DNA of 64,000 nucleotides from Noviherbaspirillum sedimenti (GCF_003590835.1 NZ_QYUQ01000002.1:4092001-4156000), one strand, 5' to 3'; positions 11,054-21,387 are shown, counted from the stretch's first letter. Notes: generated from the letters alone by a model not told the origin. Translations and numbers: made by a program.

Positions 11054-11913
11054 CGAACTCCTCATCCGTTCAACAAAACTTCAGCATTGAGTTTTTCCCG
11101 CCCCGCACCCCGGAAGGTGTGGAAAAGCTGCGTGCCACGCGCGCAAAGCTGGCCGCGTTGAAGCCGGCCTATTTTTCGGTGACCTTCGGCGCCGGCGGTT
11201 CAACCCAGGCCGGCACGCGCGACACCGTGCTGGAAATCCGCAAGGAAGGCTATGACGCCGCCCCGCATTTGTCGTGTATCGGCCGCTCGCGTGAGGAATT
11301 GCGCGCCATCCTCGACGAATACAAGGCGCACGGCATCCGCCGCCTGGTGGCGCTGCGCGGCGACCTGCCAAGCGGTTATGGCGCAGTTGGCCATGACGCC
11401 GGTGAATTCCATCATGCCAACGAGCTGATCGAATTCATCCGTGCCGAAACCGGCGACTGGTTCCATATCGAGACTGCGGCTTATCCGGAAATGCATCCGC
11501 AGGCGAAGTCGCCGCAGGAAGACTTGCGCAACTTCGTACGCAAGGTGCAGGCTGGTGCGGATTCCGCCATCACCCAGTATTTCTACAATGCCGATGCGTA
11601 TTTCCGCTTCGTCGAGGATGCGCGCGCGGCAGGGGTGGTGGTGCCGATCGTGGCCGGCATCATGCCGATTACCAATTACACGCAGCTGACGCGCTTTTCC
11701 GACATGTGCGGCGCCGAGATCCCGCGCTGGATCCGCCTCAAGCTGGCCAGCTACGGCGACGATACCGAATCGATCCGCGCCTTCGGCCTGGATGTGGTGA
11801 CGGGGCTGTGCGAGAAGCTGCTCGCGGGCGGCGCGCCCGGCCTGCATTTTTACACGCTCAATCAGGCAGCGCCGACCACGGCGATCTGGCAACGGCTGGT
11901 GCGCCAGGCCTGA
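11050..11913 (+). CDS. metF: 5,10-methylenetetrahydrofolate reductase MetF
   Basis: FAD enzyme that makes 5-methyltetrahydrofolate, the methyl donor for methionine synthesis. Family features visible are SIEFFPPRTPEG at the N-terminus, SVTFGAGGST, HLSCIG, LRGDLP and GIMPI. The 287-aa length is normal. It completes the metK-ahcY-metF methyl-cycle block. Translation starts at an ATG overlapping the holin-like gene stop. Confidence 0.97.
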   Translation: MTNSSSVQQNFSIEFFPPRTPEGVEKLRATRAKLAALKPAYFSVTFGAGGSTQAGTRDTVLEIRKEGYDAAPHLSCIGRSREELRAILDEYKAHGIRRLVALRGDLPSGYGAVGHDAGEFHHANELIEFIRAETGDWFHIETAAYPEMHPQAKSPQEDLRNFVRKVQAGADSAITQYFYNADAYFRFVEDARAAGVVVPIVAGIMPITNYTQLTRFSDMCGAEIPRWIRLKLASYGDDTESIRAFGLDVVTGLCEKLLAGGAPGLHFYTLNQAAPTTAIWQRLVRQA

Positions 11914-11942
11914 CGTCGTTTTGCGGCGCAACATGCGCCGTC

Positions 11943-11977
11943 GGGGGAGGAACCGGTGTTTCCTCCCCCTGTTTCTT
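11943..11977 (+). terminator. Rho-independent terminator after metF
   Basis: GGGGGAGGAA (11943-11952) pairs with TTTCCTCCCCC (about 11959-11969), and TGTTTCTT follows. It ends the ahcY-metF transcript. Confidence 0.75.
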
Positions 11978-12165
11978 CCTTCGCTTTCTCCCCATTGAAT
12001 TATGCTGGTCCGGACAGCCGTCGCTTTTACAACGCGGCCGCAGGCTGTTGCATGCCTGTGGCGACATTGCCGAAAAAAGCCGGTGGTAGGTGTCCATCGA
12101 GCAATACTTGGTTTATGATGAAGCCGCACCGCTCGATTTGGTGGAGACAGGGAATAGAATAAATA

Positions 12166-13665
12166 ATGAATCTCGCAAATCTTAAAATCGGCGCCCGCTT
12201 GGCCGTCAGCTTCGGCATCCTGCTGTTCCTGGTCGTCTTCCTGACGGTACTCGCCACCATCAGTCTGGCAGGGACCGGCAGCGCTGCCGCCGGCTATGTT
12301 GTCGGCCTTGGCCTGGCGACGGTCGTCACGGGGGGGGGGCTGGCCTGGTGGCTTCGGCGCAGTATCGCCAGGCCGCTGTCGGAGGCGACCGCAGTCGCCC
12401 GGCGCATGGCCGCCGGCGACCTGAGTGAACCCTTTGAAGCGCATGCCGGCGGCGAACTGGGCGAATTGCAGCAAGCGCTGCAGGAAACCAGCGAGCGCAT
12501 GTTCAAGATCGTCGCCCATGTGCGCTCGGGCACCACAGCTGTGGCAGCGACCTCCGGCCTGATCGCGGCCGACAATACTGCGCTGTCATCGCGCACGGAA
12601 GCCCAGGCCAGTTCGCTGGAAGAAACCGCTTCCTCGATGGAAGAGCTGACTTCGACCGTGCGGCAGAATGCCGAAAACGCGCGCCAGGCGAACCAGTTGG
12701 TCGCTTCTGCGGCCGCCTCGGCGGTCAAGGGCGGCGAGGTGGTCGGCAGCGTGGTACAAACCATGGGCTCGATCAAGGAAAGCTCGCGCAAAATCGTTGA
12801 CATCATTTCCGTCATCGACGGCATTGCCTTCCAGACCAATATCCTGGCCTTGAACGCCGCCGTGGAAGCGGCGCGCGCCGGCGAGCAGGGGCGTGGCTTT
12901 GCCGTGGTGGCGGCGGAAGTGCGCACGCTGGCGCAGCGCTCGGCGGCGGCGGCCAAGGAAATTACCGGGCTGATTTCCAATTCGGTGGAAAAAGTCGATG
13001 CCGGCAGCCGCCTGGTCGACAATGCCGGCCGCACCATGAGCGAGATTGTCGCCAACGTCAATCGTGTCGCCAGCATCATGAGCGAAATTGCCGGCGCCAG
13101 CACCGAGCAAAGCAGCGGCATCGATGAAATCAACAAGGCGGTGATGCAGATCGACGCCACCACACAGCAGAATGCATCGCTGGTGGAGGAAGCCATGCGC
13201 ACCGCCGCCAGCCTGCAGGAGCAGGCAGTGGGATTGTCGCAGGCAGTCTCCATCTTCAATCTCGGCGCGCGCGAATTCGGCAATGCCGAGGAAGCTGCCG
13301 ATATCGTGCGCGCCGGCGTCGATTTCATGCGCAGCCACGGCCGTGCAGCCCTGATCGATGAAGTCAATCAGATGAGCAAAGGCCAGTTCATCGACCGTGA
13401 CCTGTACATCAGCGTCTATTCGACCGACGGCACTATCGTCGCGCACGGCGCCAACCGCCGCCTGTGGGGCGCGGACTGGTCCAAGATCAAGGACACCGAT
13501 GGCCGTTTCTTCGTCAGCGAAATGGTTAATATCGCCAGGGGCAAGGGCGATGGCTGGATCGACTACAAGTGGGTCCATCCGGTCACCAAGGACACGATGG
13601 TCAAGTCAGCCTACTTTGAAATTTGCGACGACCTGGTGATTGCCTGCGGTTTTTACAAGAATTGA
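12166..13665 (+). CDS. Methyl-accepting chemotaxis protein with C-terminal Cache-like domain
   Basis: Chemoreceptor of 499 aa. Two membrane segments (about residues 14-34 and 39-60) are almost adjacent, so there is no periplasmic sensor. HAMP and the signalling domain follow, with the invariant hairpin tip ([20 protein letters not shown]) near residues 221-240. After residue ~380 comes a region ([15 protein letters not shown] through [12 protein letters not shown]) with [10 protein letters not shown] and GWIDYKW, typical of single-Cache (Cache_2) sensors. A sensor after the signalling domain would be cytoplasmic. Ligand unknown. It is monocistronic, with its own leader after the metF terminator. 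Confidence 0.92.
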   Translation: MNLANLKIGARLAVSFGILLFLVVFLTVLATISLAGTGSAAAGYVVGLGLATVVTGGGLAWWLRRSIARPLSEATAVARRMAAGDLSEPFEAHAGGELGELQQALQETSERMFKIVAHVRSGTTAVAATSGLIAADNTALSSRTEAQASSLEETASSMEELTSTVRQNAENARQANQLVASAAASAVKGGEVVGSVVQTMGSIKESSRKIVDIISVIDGIAFQTNILALNAAVEAARAGEQGRGFAVVAAEVRTLAQRSAAAAKEITGLISNSVEKVDAGSRLVDNAGRTMSEIVANVNRVASIMSEIAGASTEQSSGIDEINKAVMQIDATTQQNASLVEEAMRTAASLQEQAVGLSQAVSIFNLGAREFGNAEEAADIVRAGVDFMRSHGRAALIDEVNQMSKGQFIDRDLYISVYSTDGTIVAHGANRRLWGADWSKIKDTDGRFFVSEMVNIARGKGDGWIDYKWVHPVTKDTMVKSAYFEICDDLVIACGFYKN

Positions 13666-13707
13666 GGGCGTGCGACGTGCGCATTCAGGGCGGCCCGGGC
13701 GCCTTCG

Positions 13708-14268
13708 TCAGTTCTCAATCCCGGCTTCGGTGATTACGCCATCCAGCGCGATGTCATGCGCCTCGACGGCGAAATCGGCGCGCGCGCAAGCATAGGCCAC
13801 GCCGATGGCGCGCGGCCGCGGTGCTGTGGCCAGGGTGCGGTCATAAAATCCGCCGCCGTAGCCTAGCCGGAAACACTCTTGGTTATATCCCACGCAAGGC
13901 ACCAGCAGGAGGTCTGGTGCGACTTCCCGGTCGGCATTTGCCGGTACCCACACCCCCATGGCATCTTTTGCCAGGGCATCGCCCGGCGCCCAGGCCAAGA
14001 ACTTCAATGGCAAATCCGGGTCGATTACCACTGGCAATGCCAGTTGCACGCCGGCAGTGACCCATTCCTCGAATAGCGCACGCAAGTCCGGCTCGCTGCG
14101 CATCGGCCAAAAGACACCCATTGCCCGCGCCGGCTGCGCTGCCAGCAGGCGGCTTAAATGTTTGCCAATGGCGAGATCCCATTCGGCCCGCAGTGGTGGG
14201 GAGATGGCCTGGCGCTGTGCGATCAGGTCCTGGCGCAGGCGGTTTTTATCGGGCGGGAAGTCGGCCAT
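13708..14268 (-). CDS. 5-formyltetrahydrofolate cyclo-ligase
   Basis: ATP-dependent enzyme that returns 5-formyl-THF to 5,10-methenyl-THF, keeping the one-carbon pool available. The 186-aa protein has an N-terminal Arg-rich helix, GVFWPMRSEPD, and the C-terminal GYGGGFYDRTL signature that binds ATP. It is divergent from the lytic transglycosylase with only 60-70 bp between them. The ygfA-linked 6S RNA known from gammaproteobacteria is not seen here. Confidence 0.93.
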   Translation of the reverse strand: MADFPPDKNRLRQDLIAQRQAISPPLRAEWDLAIGKHLSRLLAAQPARAMGVFWPMRSEPDLRALFEEWVTAGVQLALPVVIDPDLPLKFLAWAPGDALAKDAMGVWVPANADREVAPDLLLVPCVGYNQECFRLGYGGGFYDRTLATAPRPRAIGVAYACARADFAVEAHDIALDGVITEAGIEN

Positions 14269-14337
14269 AAATTTGCGGATGGGGCGTGCTATGCTAATTA
14301 ATAATCAGGATAAACTGGATAAACGGGTTTGAAAACA

Positions 14338-16272
14338 ATGTTTCCCTTAAAACGGATTGCCGTATTTGCAATGGCTGCCGGCGCCATCGTGCTGGCGCTG
14401 CCAGTCGCCCATGCCGCCAGCGATGATGATGTCTTCATGGCCATGCGCGATGCCGCGCGCCGCAACGATGCCGCCCAGGCGGCGGATCTGGCCGCGCGCC
14501 TGCCGAATTATGCCATTCCCTCGTATGTCGATTACTACCGTCTGAAGCCGCGCCTGAAGGATGCCTCGGGCGCCGAGATCCGCGATTACCTCGCGCGTTA
14601 TGACGGCGCCGCCATCGCCGACCGCCTGCGCAATGACTGGCTGCTGGAGCTGGGCAAGAAGCGCGACTGGGCGGTGTTCGACGAGCAGTTGCCGCTGTAC
14701 GTGGTGAATGACGACACCCAGGTCAAGTGCTATGCGCTGTTGTCGAAGCTTGCGCGCGGCGCCACGGTGGCTGACGATGCACGTGCACTGCTGGTCTCAC
14801 CCAAGGATTACGGCGAAGCTTGTCCGACGCTGATCACGGCGCTGGTCGAGTCCGGCCAGTTCAATGCCGATGATGTCTGGGCGCAAATCCGCCTGGCGGC
14901 CGAAAACGGCCAGTCCGCTGTCGCCCGCCGCCTGGCGCCACTGGCGGGCGGCGATGAAAAACGGGTAGGGCTGGCCATCGAGCAGGCGATGATCTTTGTC
15001 GCCCGTGGCGTTGGCGCCGGCCGCGCCGAGCGCGAAACCTATCTCGTCGCGCTCGGACGCGCCGCCAAACAGAGCCCCGAGCAAGCCGCCAATGCCCTGT
15101 CGATGCGGGCCGCGGACACGCTGTCGGCACGCGAGCAGGCACTTGGGTGGGCCCAGATTGCCTTGCAGGCATCCTACAAGCTGGCGCCGGAGGTGGCGTC
15201 CTGGTGGAGCAAGGCGCAAGGCGCGCCGCTGTCGCCCGAGGGGCAGCAATGGAAAGTGCGCATCGCCTTGCGCAATGAAGACTGGAAGGCGGTCAAGGCC
15301 GGCATCGAAACGATGCCGCCGGCTTTACGCAATGACCCGGCCTGGGTGTACTGGCGCGGCCGCGCGCTGCAAGCCGAGGGCAATGGCGAGGAGGCACGGC
15401 AACTGTACCGGACGATTGCTGACCAGTTCCATTTCTATGGCCAGCTGGCGACCGAGGAACTGGACCAGAAGATTTCTATTCCACAAGCCGCAGCCCCGGT
15501 GACGGCGGCCGAACTGGCGTCGGCGGCGGCAAATCCCGGCCTGCGCCGCGCTTTAAAATTCTTCGCCATGGATTTGCGCTTTGAAGGCGTGCGCGAATGG
15601 AATTGGGAATTGCGCCGCATGAAAAGCGAGCGCGACTTCCTTGCTGCGGCTGAATTCGCACGGCAAAACAATGTGCTTGACCGCATGGTCAACACCTCCG
15701 ACCGCACCCGTTCCGAGCACGATTTCGACCAGCGTTTTCCGACGCCATTTCGCGATGTCATGGCCAGGACCACGCAGTCGCTGGGCATGGACATGGCTTG
15801 GGTGTATGGTCTGATCCGCCAGGAGTCGCGTTTCATCATGCATGCCAAATCGCATGTGGGCGCTTCCGGCCTGATGCAGATCATGCCGGCCACTGCCCGC
15901 TATGTCGCCAAAAAGATCGGTATGACTGATTTCGATCATGGCCAGGTCAATCATATCGACACCAATATCGCGCTTGGTACAAACTATTTAAATATGGTGC
16001 TGAATGATCTGGATGGTTCGCAGGCGCTGGCAACTGCCGCCTACAATGCCGGTCCGGGTCGGCCCCGTGCCTGGCGCTCAACACTGCCGCGGGTTGTCGA
16101 AGGCGCCATTTTCGCCGAGACGATCCCGTTTTCGGAAACGCGTGGCTATGTCAAGAATGTCTTGTCAAATGCAACCTATTATGCGGCCTTGTTTGAAGGC
16201 AAGCCGCAGTCGCTGAAAGCGCGGCTGGGTACGGTGGCCCCGAAAGGAATGGTGCAGTCGGAACTACAATGA
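14338..16272 (+). CDS. Soluble lytic murein transglycosylase (Slt70-like)
   Basis: Periplasmic enzyme that cleaves peptidoglycan between MurNAc and GlcNAc to form anhydro ends. A signal peptide (MFPLKRIAVFAMAAGAIVLA, cut near AHA-AS) leads an alpha-superhelical domain and a C-terminal SLT domain. The catalytic Glu is in GLIRQESRF, followed by GASGLMQIMPATA and TAAYNAGPGRP. I use ATG 14338; TTG 14329 would add three residues. Its stop overlaps the next gene's ATG by 4 nt. Confidence 0.93.
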   Translation: MFPLKRIAVFAMAAGAIVLALPVAHAASDDDVFMAMRDAARRNDAAQAADLAARLPNYAIPSYVDYYRLKPRLKDASGAEIRDYLARYDGAAIADRLRNDWLLELGKKRDWAVFDEQLPLYVVNDDTQVKCYALLSKLARGATVADDARALLVSPKDYGEACPTLITALVESGQFNADDVWAQIRLAAENGQSAVARRLAPLAGGDEKRVGLAIEQAMIFVARGVGAGRAERETYLVALGRAAKQSPEQAANALSMRAADTLSAREQALGWAQIALQASYKLAPEVASWWSKAQGAPLSPEGQQWKVRIALRNEDWKAVKAGIETMPPALRNDPAWVYWRGRALQAEGNGEEARQLYRTIADQFHFYGQLATEELDQKISIPQAAAPVTAAELASAAANPGLRRALKFFAMDLRFEGVREWNWELRRMKSERDFLAAAEFARQNNVLDRMVNTSDRTRSEHDFDQRFPTPFRDVMARTTQSLGMDMAWVYGLIRQESRFIMHAKSHVGASGLMQIMPATARYVAKKIGMTDFDHGQVNHIDTNIALGTNYLNMVLNDLDGSQALATAAYNAGPGRPRAWRSTLPRVVEGAIFAETIPFSETRGYVKNVLSNATYYAALFEGKPQSLKARLGTVAPKGMVQSELQ

Positions 16273-17267
16273 GCGTGCTGGAAAATTCGCTGGAAGTGGA
16301 TCGCAAGTATCCCTCGCTGCTGGTGATCGGCGGCACTGGGTTCATCGGTAGCCATCTGGTGGCGCAATTGTCGGCGCGTGATTACCGCGTGCTGGTGCCG
16401 ACCCGGCATGAGGATAGCGGCCGTCATTTGCTGGTCCTGCCCAATGTTGATGTGGTCGAAGCCGATGTGCATGAAGAAGCCCAATTGCGCAAACTGATGG
16501 ACGACGTCGATGCCGTCATCAACCTGGTCGGAATCCTGCATGGCAAGCCCGCAGCGCATGGGGCGCCTTATGGCGCGGATTTCGCCCGCGCGCATGTCGA
16601 ATTACCGAAAAAAATCGTCGCCGCCTGCGCTGCTACCGGTATCACCCGCCTGCTGCACATGAGCGCGCTCGGCGCCGACCGCGACGCCCCCTCGATGTAT
16701 CTGCGCTCCAAGGCCGATGGCGAAGCCGCCGTGAGCGCCAATCCGGCGGTCGGGGTCACCATTTTCCGGCCGGCGGTGGTGTTTGGCGAGGGCGATCATT
16801 TCCTCAACATGTTTGCCAACCTGCAAAAAATGCTGCCGGTGATTCCCCTGGGCGGTGCAGAGACCAAATTCCAGCCGGTGTTTGTCGGCGATGTCGCCTC
16901 CGCCTATATTCATGCGCTGGAAAACGACCATACCATCGGTCACGTCTATGAACTGGCGGGGCCGCAAGTGTATACCCTGCGCGAACTGGTGGAACTGGCC
17001 GGCGAGATCAGCGGCCATCCGCATCCGGTGGTGGGCTTGCCGCCGGCGCTGGCGCGCCTGCAAGCCTGGTTCCTCGAACATGCGCCGGGCGGCCCGATCA
17101 TGAGCCGCGACAACCTCGATTCGATGCGGGTCGATAATGTCGCCCGCCTGCCCATCGCCCCCGAACTGGAAATCACGCCGACACCGCTGGAAGCGGTGGT
17201 GCCGGCCTATCTGGCGAGGGACGTCAACCGCGTCGACCTGTTCCGCGAAAAGGGGCGGCGGGAATAG
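16269..17267 (+). CDS. NAD(P)-binding atypical SDR (NDUFA9-like)
   Basis: A 332-aa Rossmann protein with GGTGFIGSHL at residues ~18-27, close to bacterial relatives of the complex I accessory subunit NDUFA9 and YfcH-like epimerases. The strict YxxxK catalytic pair is not evident, which is typical of atypical SDRs used as NAD(P)H-binding or assembly factors. It overlaps the transglycosylase gene by 4 nt. Substrate and role are unknown. Confidence 0.85.
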   Translation: MSVLENSLEVDRKYPSLLVIGGTGFIGSHLVAQLSARDYRVLVPTRHEDSGRHLLVLPNVDVVEADVHEEAQLRKLMDDVDAVINLVGILHGKPAAHGAPYGADFARAHVELPKKIVAACAATGITRLLHMSALGADRDAPSMYLRSKADGEAAVSANPAVGVTIFRPAVVFGEGDHFLNMFANLQKMLPVIPLGGAETKFQPVFVGDVASAYIHALENDHTIGHVYELAGPQVYTLRELVELAGEISGHPHPVVGLPPALARLQAWFLEHAPGGPIMSRDNLDSMRVDNVARLPIAPELEITPTPLEAVVPAYLARDVNRVDLFREKGRRE

Positions 17268-17375
17268 GGTCGGTCTGGGCCGGTCGCCGGCTGCATGGCA
17301 GCCGCAAGCGTTTGTGCTGTGGTAAGGTTCGATAATTGAACCGTTGAAATTCCGCTGATACCCAACACGCAAACG

Positions 17376-18086
17376 ATGCAATCCACTGAACTTGACCCCA
17401 CCCTCGCACAGACCCTGGATGACGCCGGCAAGAACCAGCTCACCCTGGTGATCGCCAATAAAAATTACTCCTCGTGGTCGATGCGGCCCTGGGTCGTGCT
17501 CAAGGCCTTCGGCCTGCCTTTCCGGGAAATCCGGGTGCGCTTGGGGCAGCCCGATACGGCCGGCGAAATCGCCCGCTACACTGCCTCCGGGCGCGTGCCG
17601 GTGCTGTTGCATGGCGAGATCACCATCTGGGATTCGCTGGCGATTTGCGAATACCTGGCCGAGCAATTCCCGGACAAGCACCTGTGGCCGACCAATGTCG
17701 CCGCGCGCGCCATGGCGCGCAGCATCTGCGCCGAAATGCATGGCGGTTTTGCAGATCTGCGCCAGGCGATGTGGATGAACATTCGCGCCCGGTTCCCCGG
17801 CAAGGGCAGGACGCCCGGCGCGCAGGCCGATATCGGCCGTATCAGTGAGATCTGGGAAGAGTGCCTGGCGCAGTTCGGCCACCACGATTTCCTGTTCGGT
17901 GCGTTTACGATCGCCGATGCTTATTTCGCCCCGGTCGTGATGCGCTTTGCCACCTACGAGGTGTCGCTGGCGCCGGCCCTGCAGGCGTATTGCGAGCGCG
18001 TTGCCGCCCATCCGGCGGTGGCGGCATGGATCGCCGCGGCGCGGGAAGAACCATTCACGGTGGCGAAGTACGATACCTATCCATGA
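17376..18086 (+). CDS. Glutathione S-transferase family protein
   Basis: A 236-aa GST with the thioredoxin-like N-terminal domain (NKNYSSWSMRPWVVLKAFG, with the Ser used for glutathione activation), then TASGRVPVLLHGEITIWDSLAI and a helical C-terminal domain. NYSSWSMRPW is typical of a bacterial clade whose substrates are mostly unknown. The ATG at 17376 has a poor ribosome site; the protein carries ~25 extra N-terminal residues compared with usual members. It overlaps cca by 4 nt. Confidence 0.88.
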   Translation: MQSTELDPTLAQTLDDAGKNQLTLVIANKNYSSWSMRPWVVLKAFGLPFREIRVRLGQPDTAGEIARYTASGRVPVLLHGEITIWDSLAICEYLAEQFPDKHLWPTNVAARAMARSICAEMHGGFADLRQAMWMNIRARFPGKGRTPGAQADIGRISEIWEECLAQFGHHDFLFGAFTIADAYFAPVVMRFATYEVSLAPALQAYCERVAAHPAVAAWIAAAREEPFTVAKYDTYP

Positions 18087-19312
18087 ACCTCTATACCGTC
18101 GGCGGCGCAGTGCGCGACGGCTTGCTGGGCTTGCCGGTGCAGGACCGTGATTACGTCGTGGTGGGCGCGACCCCGGCCGACATGCTGGCGCGCGGCTTCA
18201 CCCCGGTGGGCAAGGATTTTCCGGTGTTCCTGCATCCGCAAACGCATGAGGAATACGCACTGGCGCGCACCGAGCGCAAAACCGCGCCGGGCTACAAGGG
18301 CTTCGTCTTCCATACCGATGCGGATGTCACGCTGGAAGAGGATTTGCGTCGGCGCGACCTCACCATCAACGCCATCGCGCAGAGCGAAGACGGCAGCCTG
18401 GTCGATCCCTTCCATGGCCAGCGCGACATCGCCGCCCGGGTGTTCCGCCATGTCTCCGACGCCTTTGCCGAGGACCCGGTGCGCATCCTGCGCCTGGCGC
18501 GTTTCGCTGCGCGCTTTGCCGATTTCACGGTGGCGCCGGAAACGCTGGCGCTGATGCGGCACATGGTGACGACTGGCGAAGTCGATGCGCTGGTGCCGGA
18601 GCGGGTCTGGCAAGAGCTTTCGCGCGGCTTGATGGAAGCGGTGCCCTCGCGCATGTTCGAAGTCTTGCGCGCCTGCGGCGCACTGGCGCGTATCCTGCCT
18701 GAATTGGATGCCTTGTGGGGCGTGCCGCAACCGGCAATGCACCACCCGGAAATCGACACCGGCGTGCATGTGATGCTGGCAATTGATTACGCGGCGCGCA
18801 CAGGCTGCAGCCTGCCGATCCGCTTCGCGGCACTGACACACGATCTCGGCAAGGGCGTCACGCCGCAGCAAGAGTGGCCGGCGCACCACGGCCACGAGGC
18901 GTATAGCGTGCAGCTGGTGGAGCAAGTCTGCACGCGCCTGAAAATCCCCAACGATTGTCGCGATCTTGCCGCGATGGCTGCCCGCGAGCATGGCAACATC
19001 GGCCGCGCGCTGGAGTTGCGCGCCAATACCGTGGTCAAATTGTTCGAGCGCTGTGATGGCTTTCGCAAGCCGCAGCGTTTTGCCGACATGTTGCGCACAG
19101 CGCTGTGCGACCAGTGCGGACGCACTGGCTTCGAAGCGCAAGCCTTCCCGCAAGCCGCGTATCTGGAAGCCTTGCTGGCCGTTGCCCGGCAAGTCGATGC
19201 CGGTGCCATTGCCCGGCAACTGGGTGCGCAGCCGCAAAAAATCGCGGAAGGCGTGCATGCCGCGCGCGTGGCCGCAGTCGCCGCGGCAATGCCAAGGGTG
19301 GGACAGGAATAG
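18083..19312 (+). CDS. cca: Multifunctional CCA tRNA nucleotidyltransferase
   Basis: Adds and repairs the CCA end of tRNAs. The class II polymerase head has GGAVRDGLLG at residues 6-15 and the metal-binding DRDYVVVG at about 21-28, followed by the RRRDLTINAIA motif. Toward the C-terminus an HD domain (LTHDLGKG) is present, as in bacterial CCA enzymes with phosphatase or phosphodiesterase activity. The 409-aa length is normal. The start overlaps the GST stop (ATGA), although the open frame extends further upstream. Confidence 0.95.
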   Translation: MNLYTVGGAVRDGLLGLPVQDRDYVVVGATPADMLARGFTPVGKDFPVFLHPQTHEEYALARTERKTAPGYKGFVFHTDADVTLEEDLRRRDLTINAIAQSEDGSLVDPFHGQRDIAARVFRHVSDAFAEDPVRILRLARFAARFADFTVAPETLALMRHMVTTGEVDALVPERVWQELSRGLMEAVPSRMFEVLRACGALARILPELDALWGVPQPAMHHPEIDTGVHVMLAIDYAARTGCSLPIRFAALTHDLGKGVTPQQEWPAHHGHEAYSVQLVEQVCTRLKIPNDCRDLAAMAAREHGNIGRALELRANTVVKLFERCDGFRKPQRFADMLRTALCDQCGRTGFEAQAFPQAAYLEALLAVARQVDAGAIARQLGAQPQKIAEGVHAARVAAVAAAMPRVGQE

Positions 19313-19501
19313 TTGCTATATCGAAATTCATTGCGTAAATATATTTCTTTAGAGAATTTTTGTTGTAAGTCAGCCAAGAAAAATCGCGTAAATATCGCAT
19401 TTCTCAAACGCGGCGAAATCATTTTTTCCCTTCCACACACAAAGCGCCTACAATGATTTTGTGCGCCGCAGCATCGGGGCGATTCGGGAAGGGAATAGTT
19501 G

Positions 19502-20176
19502 ATGGTTACCAACGAAATTTCAGGTAATGTCCTGGGCGATCCCCAAGTTCCGCATTCGTCTGTACGCATCAAGGAACTGGCAGAGCGCGACCGCCGCCGC
19601 CTGCTGCTGCATTTTCTCTCGCTCGACGAACAGGAGCGGCTGCTGCGCTTTGGCAGCGCCTTGCCGGATGAATTGGTCACGCGTTACGTGCAGAAAATCA
19701 ATTTCTCGCGCGATGTGGTATTTGGCGTCTACGACGACACGCTGAAACTGGTTGCCGTCGGCCACCTGGCCTACACGCCGCGTGGGGCCTTGCCGCGCAT
19801 GGCCAACGCCACTGCCCGCGAACGCATCGCCGAATTCGGCGTATCGGTGCTGGCGCCGTACTGCGGGCAGGGCATCGGCACCCGGCTGTTTGAGCGCGCC
19901 GCCATGCATTGCCGCAATGAAGACATCGACACCTTGACCATGCATTGTCTGACGTCCAATGCAGCGATGATGCATATTGCCACCAAGGCCGGCATGGAAA
20001 TCCGTCGCGACCATGGCGAAGCCGATGCCTACCTCAAGCTGCCGCCGGCCAATCCGGCCAGCGTCTTGCTGGAAGTGTTCGAGGAACAGGCCGCCAGCCT
20101 CGATTACACCCTGAAAGCCAATACCCGCACCCTCGACAGATTCATCAAGAATCTGCCCGGCGTGAAGGACAGCTGA
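19502..20176 (+). CDS. GNAT-family acetyltransferase
   Basis: A 224-aa protein with a GNAT fold. The acetyl-CoA loop is in APYCGQGIGTRLFERA, preceded by RERIAEFGVSV and followed by NAAMMHIATKAGMEI. GGAAGGG precedes the start, and a TACAAT sits at about 19450 as a possible -10. Homologues in betaproteobacteria are called GNAT or aminoglycoside-type acetyltransferases, but the substrate is unknown. It lies just before hppD without an obvious shared role. Confidence 0.85.
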   Translation: MVTNEISGNVLGDPQVPHSSVRIKELAERDRRRLLLHFLSLDEQERLLRFGSALPDELVTRYVQKINFSRDVVFGVYDDTLKLVAVGHLAYTPRGALPRMANATARERIAEFGVSVLAPYCGQGIGTRLFERAAMHCRNEDIDTLTMHCLTSNAAMMHIATKAGMEIRRDHGEADAYLKLPPANPASVLLEVFEEQAASLDYTLKANTRTLDRFIKNLPGVKDS

Positions 20177-20238
20177 AGGGTATTATTTCCGTCTATACTT
20201 AACTGAAACTGGTTTCGGTGCACAGGACGGAGGACGCC

Positions 20239-21387
20239 ATGCAGTTTGCACCCTGGGACAACCCGATGGGCACGGATGGCTTCGAGTTCATCGAATACGC
20301 CGCGCCCGACCCGCAGGCGCTGGGTGCGTTGTTTGCACAAATGGGTTTTTCTGCCATTGCCCGCCACCGCCACAAGGATGTCACCCTGTACCGCCAGGGC
20401 GGGATCAATTTCATCATCAATGCCGAACCCGATTCCTTCGCCCAGCGTTTCGCCCGCCAGCACGGTCCCTCGATCTGCGCCATTGCCTTGCGTGTGGCCG
20501 ACGCCGCCCAGGCCTACCGCCGCGCGCTGAACCTGGGCGCCTGGGGTTTCGACCAGCATGCCGGGCCGATGGAATTGAATATCCCGGCGATCAAGGGCGT
20601 CGGCGATTCGCTGATCTATTTCGTCGACCGCTGGCGCGGCAAGGAAGCTTCCCGCAGCGACACGCCTGGCATGCTCGGCGCCATCGGCGACATCGACATC
20701 TATGACGTCGACTTCGCCGCCATTCCCGGCGCCCCGGTCAGCCCGGCCGGCTATGGCTTGCGCTACATCGATCACCTGACCCACAACGTGCATCGCGGCC
20801 GCATGCAGGAATGGGCCGAGTTTTATGAAAAGCTGTTCAATTTCCGCGAGATCCGCTATTTCGACATCGCCGGCAAGCTGACTGGCCTGAAGTCGAAAGC
20901 CATGACTTCACCGTGCGGCAAGATCCGCATCCCGATCAACGAATCCTCGGACGACCGCTCGCAGATCGCCGAATACCTGCACCAGTACCACGGCGAAGGC
21001 ATCCAGCATGTCGCGCTCGGCAGCGACGACATCTATGCCTCGGTGGCCGCCATGCGTGGCGCCGGCGTGCAATTCCAGGACACGGTCGATGCCTATTACG
21101 AACTGGTCGAGCGGCGCCTGCCGGGCCATGGCGAAATGCTGGCGGAATTGCAGCGCCTGCGCATCCTGATCGATGGCGCCAGCAGCGCCAAAGGTGCTGA
21201 CGAGCGCGAATTGCTGCTGCAAATTTTCACGCAGAACGTCATCGGTCCGATTTTTTTCGAAATCATCCAGCGCAAGGGCGACCAGGGCTTCGGTGAAGGT
21301 AATTTCCGCGCGCTGTTCGAATCGATCGAGCTCGACCAGATCCGCCGCGGCGTGCTGAAAGAGGACAAGCCGCAAGACGCCACCTGA
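20239..21387 (+). CDS. hppD: 4-hydroxyphenylpyruvate dioxygenase
   Basis: Non-haem iron dioxygenase that turns 4-hydroxyphenylpyruvate into homogentisate in tyrosine catabolism. Two VOC halves are visible, and the C-terminal half holds the Fe(II) ligands: His in YIDHLTHNV, His in GIQHVAL and Glu in FFEIIQRKG. The 382-aa length is on the long side of normal. The ATG at 20239 follows ACGGAGGA. It lies directly upstream of phhA, so phenylalanine can flow through tyrosine to homogentisate. Confidence 0.95.
   Translation: MQFAPWDNPMGTDGFEFIEYAAPDPQALGALFAQMGFSAIARHRHKDVTLYRQGGINFIINAEPDSFAQRFARQHGPSICAIALRVADAAQAYRRALNLGAWGFDQHAGPMELNIPAIKGVGDSLIYFVDRWRGKEASRSDTPGMLGAIGDIDIYDVDFAAIPGAPVSPAGYGLRYIDHLTHNVHRGRMQEWAEFYEKLFNFREIRYFDIAGKLTGLKSKAMTSPCGKIRIPINESSDDRSQIAEYLHQYHGEGIQHVALGSDDIYASVAAMRGAGVQFQDTVDAYYELVERRLPGHGEMLAELQRLRILIDGASSAKGADERELLLQIFTQNVIGPIFFEIIQRKGDQGFGEGNFRALFESIELDQIRRGVLKEDKPQDAT

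Noticed and set aside
13669..14337. 6S RNA next to the formyl-THF cyclo-ligase gene
   Set aside because: The flanks are only 40-70 bp, too short for 6S RNA.
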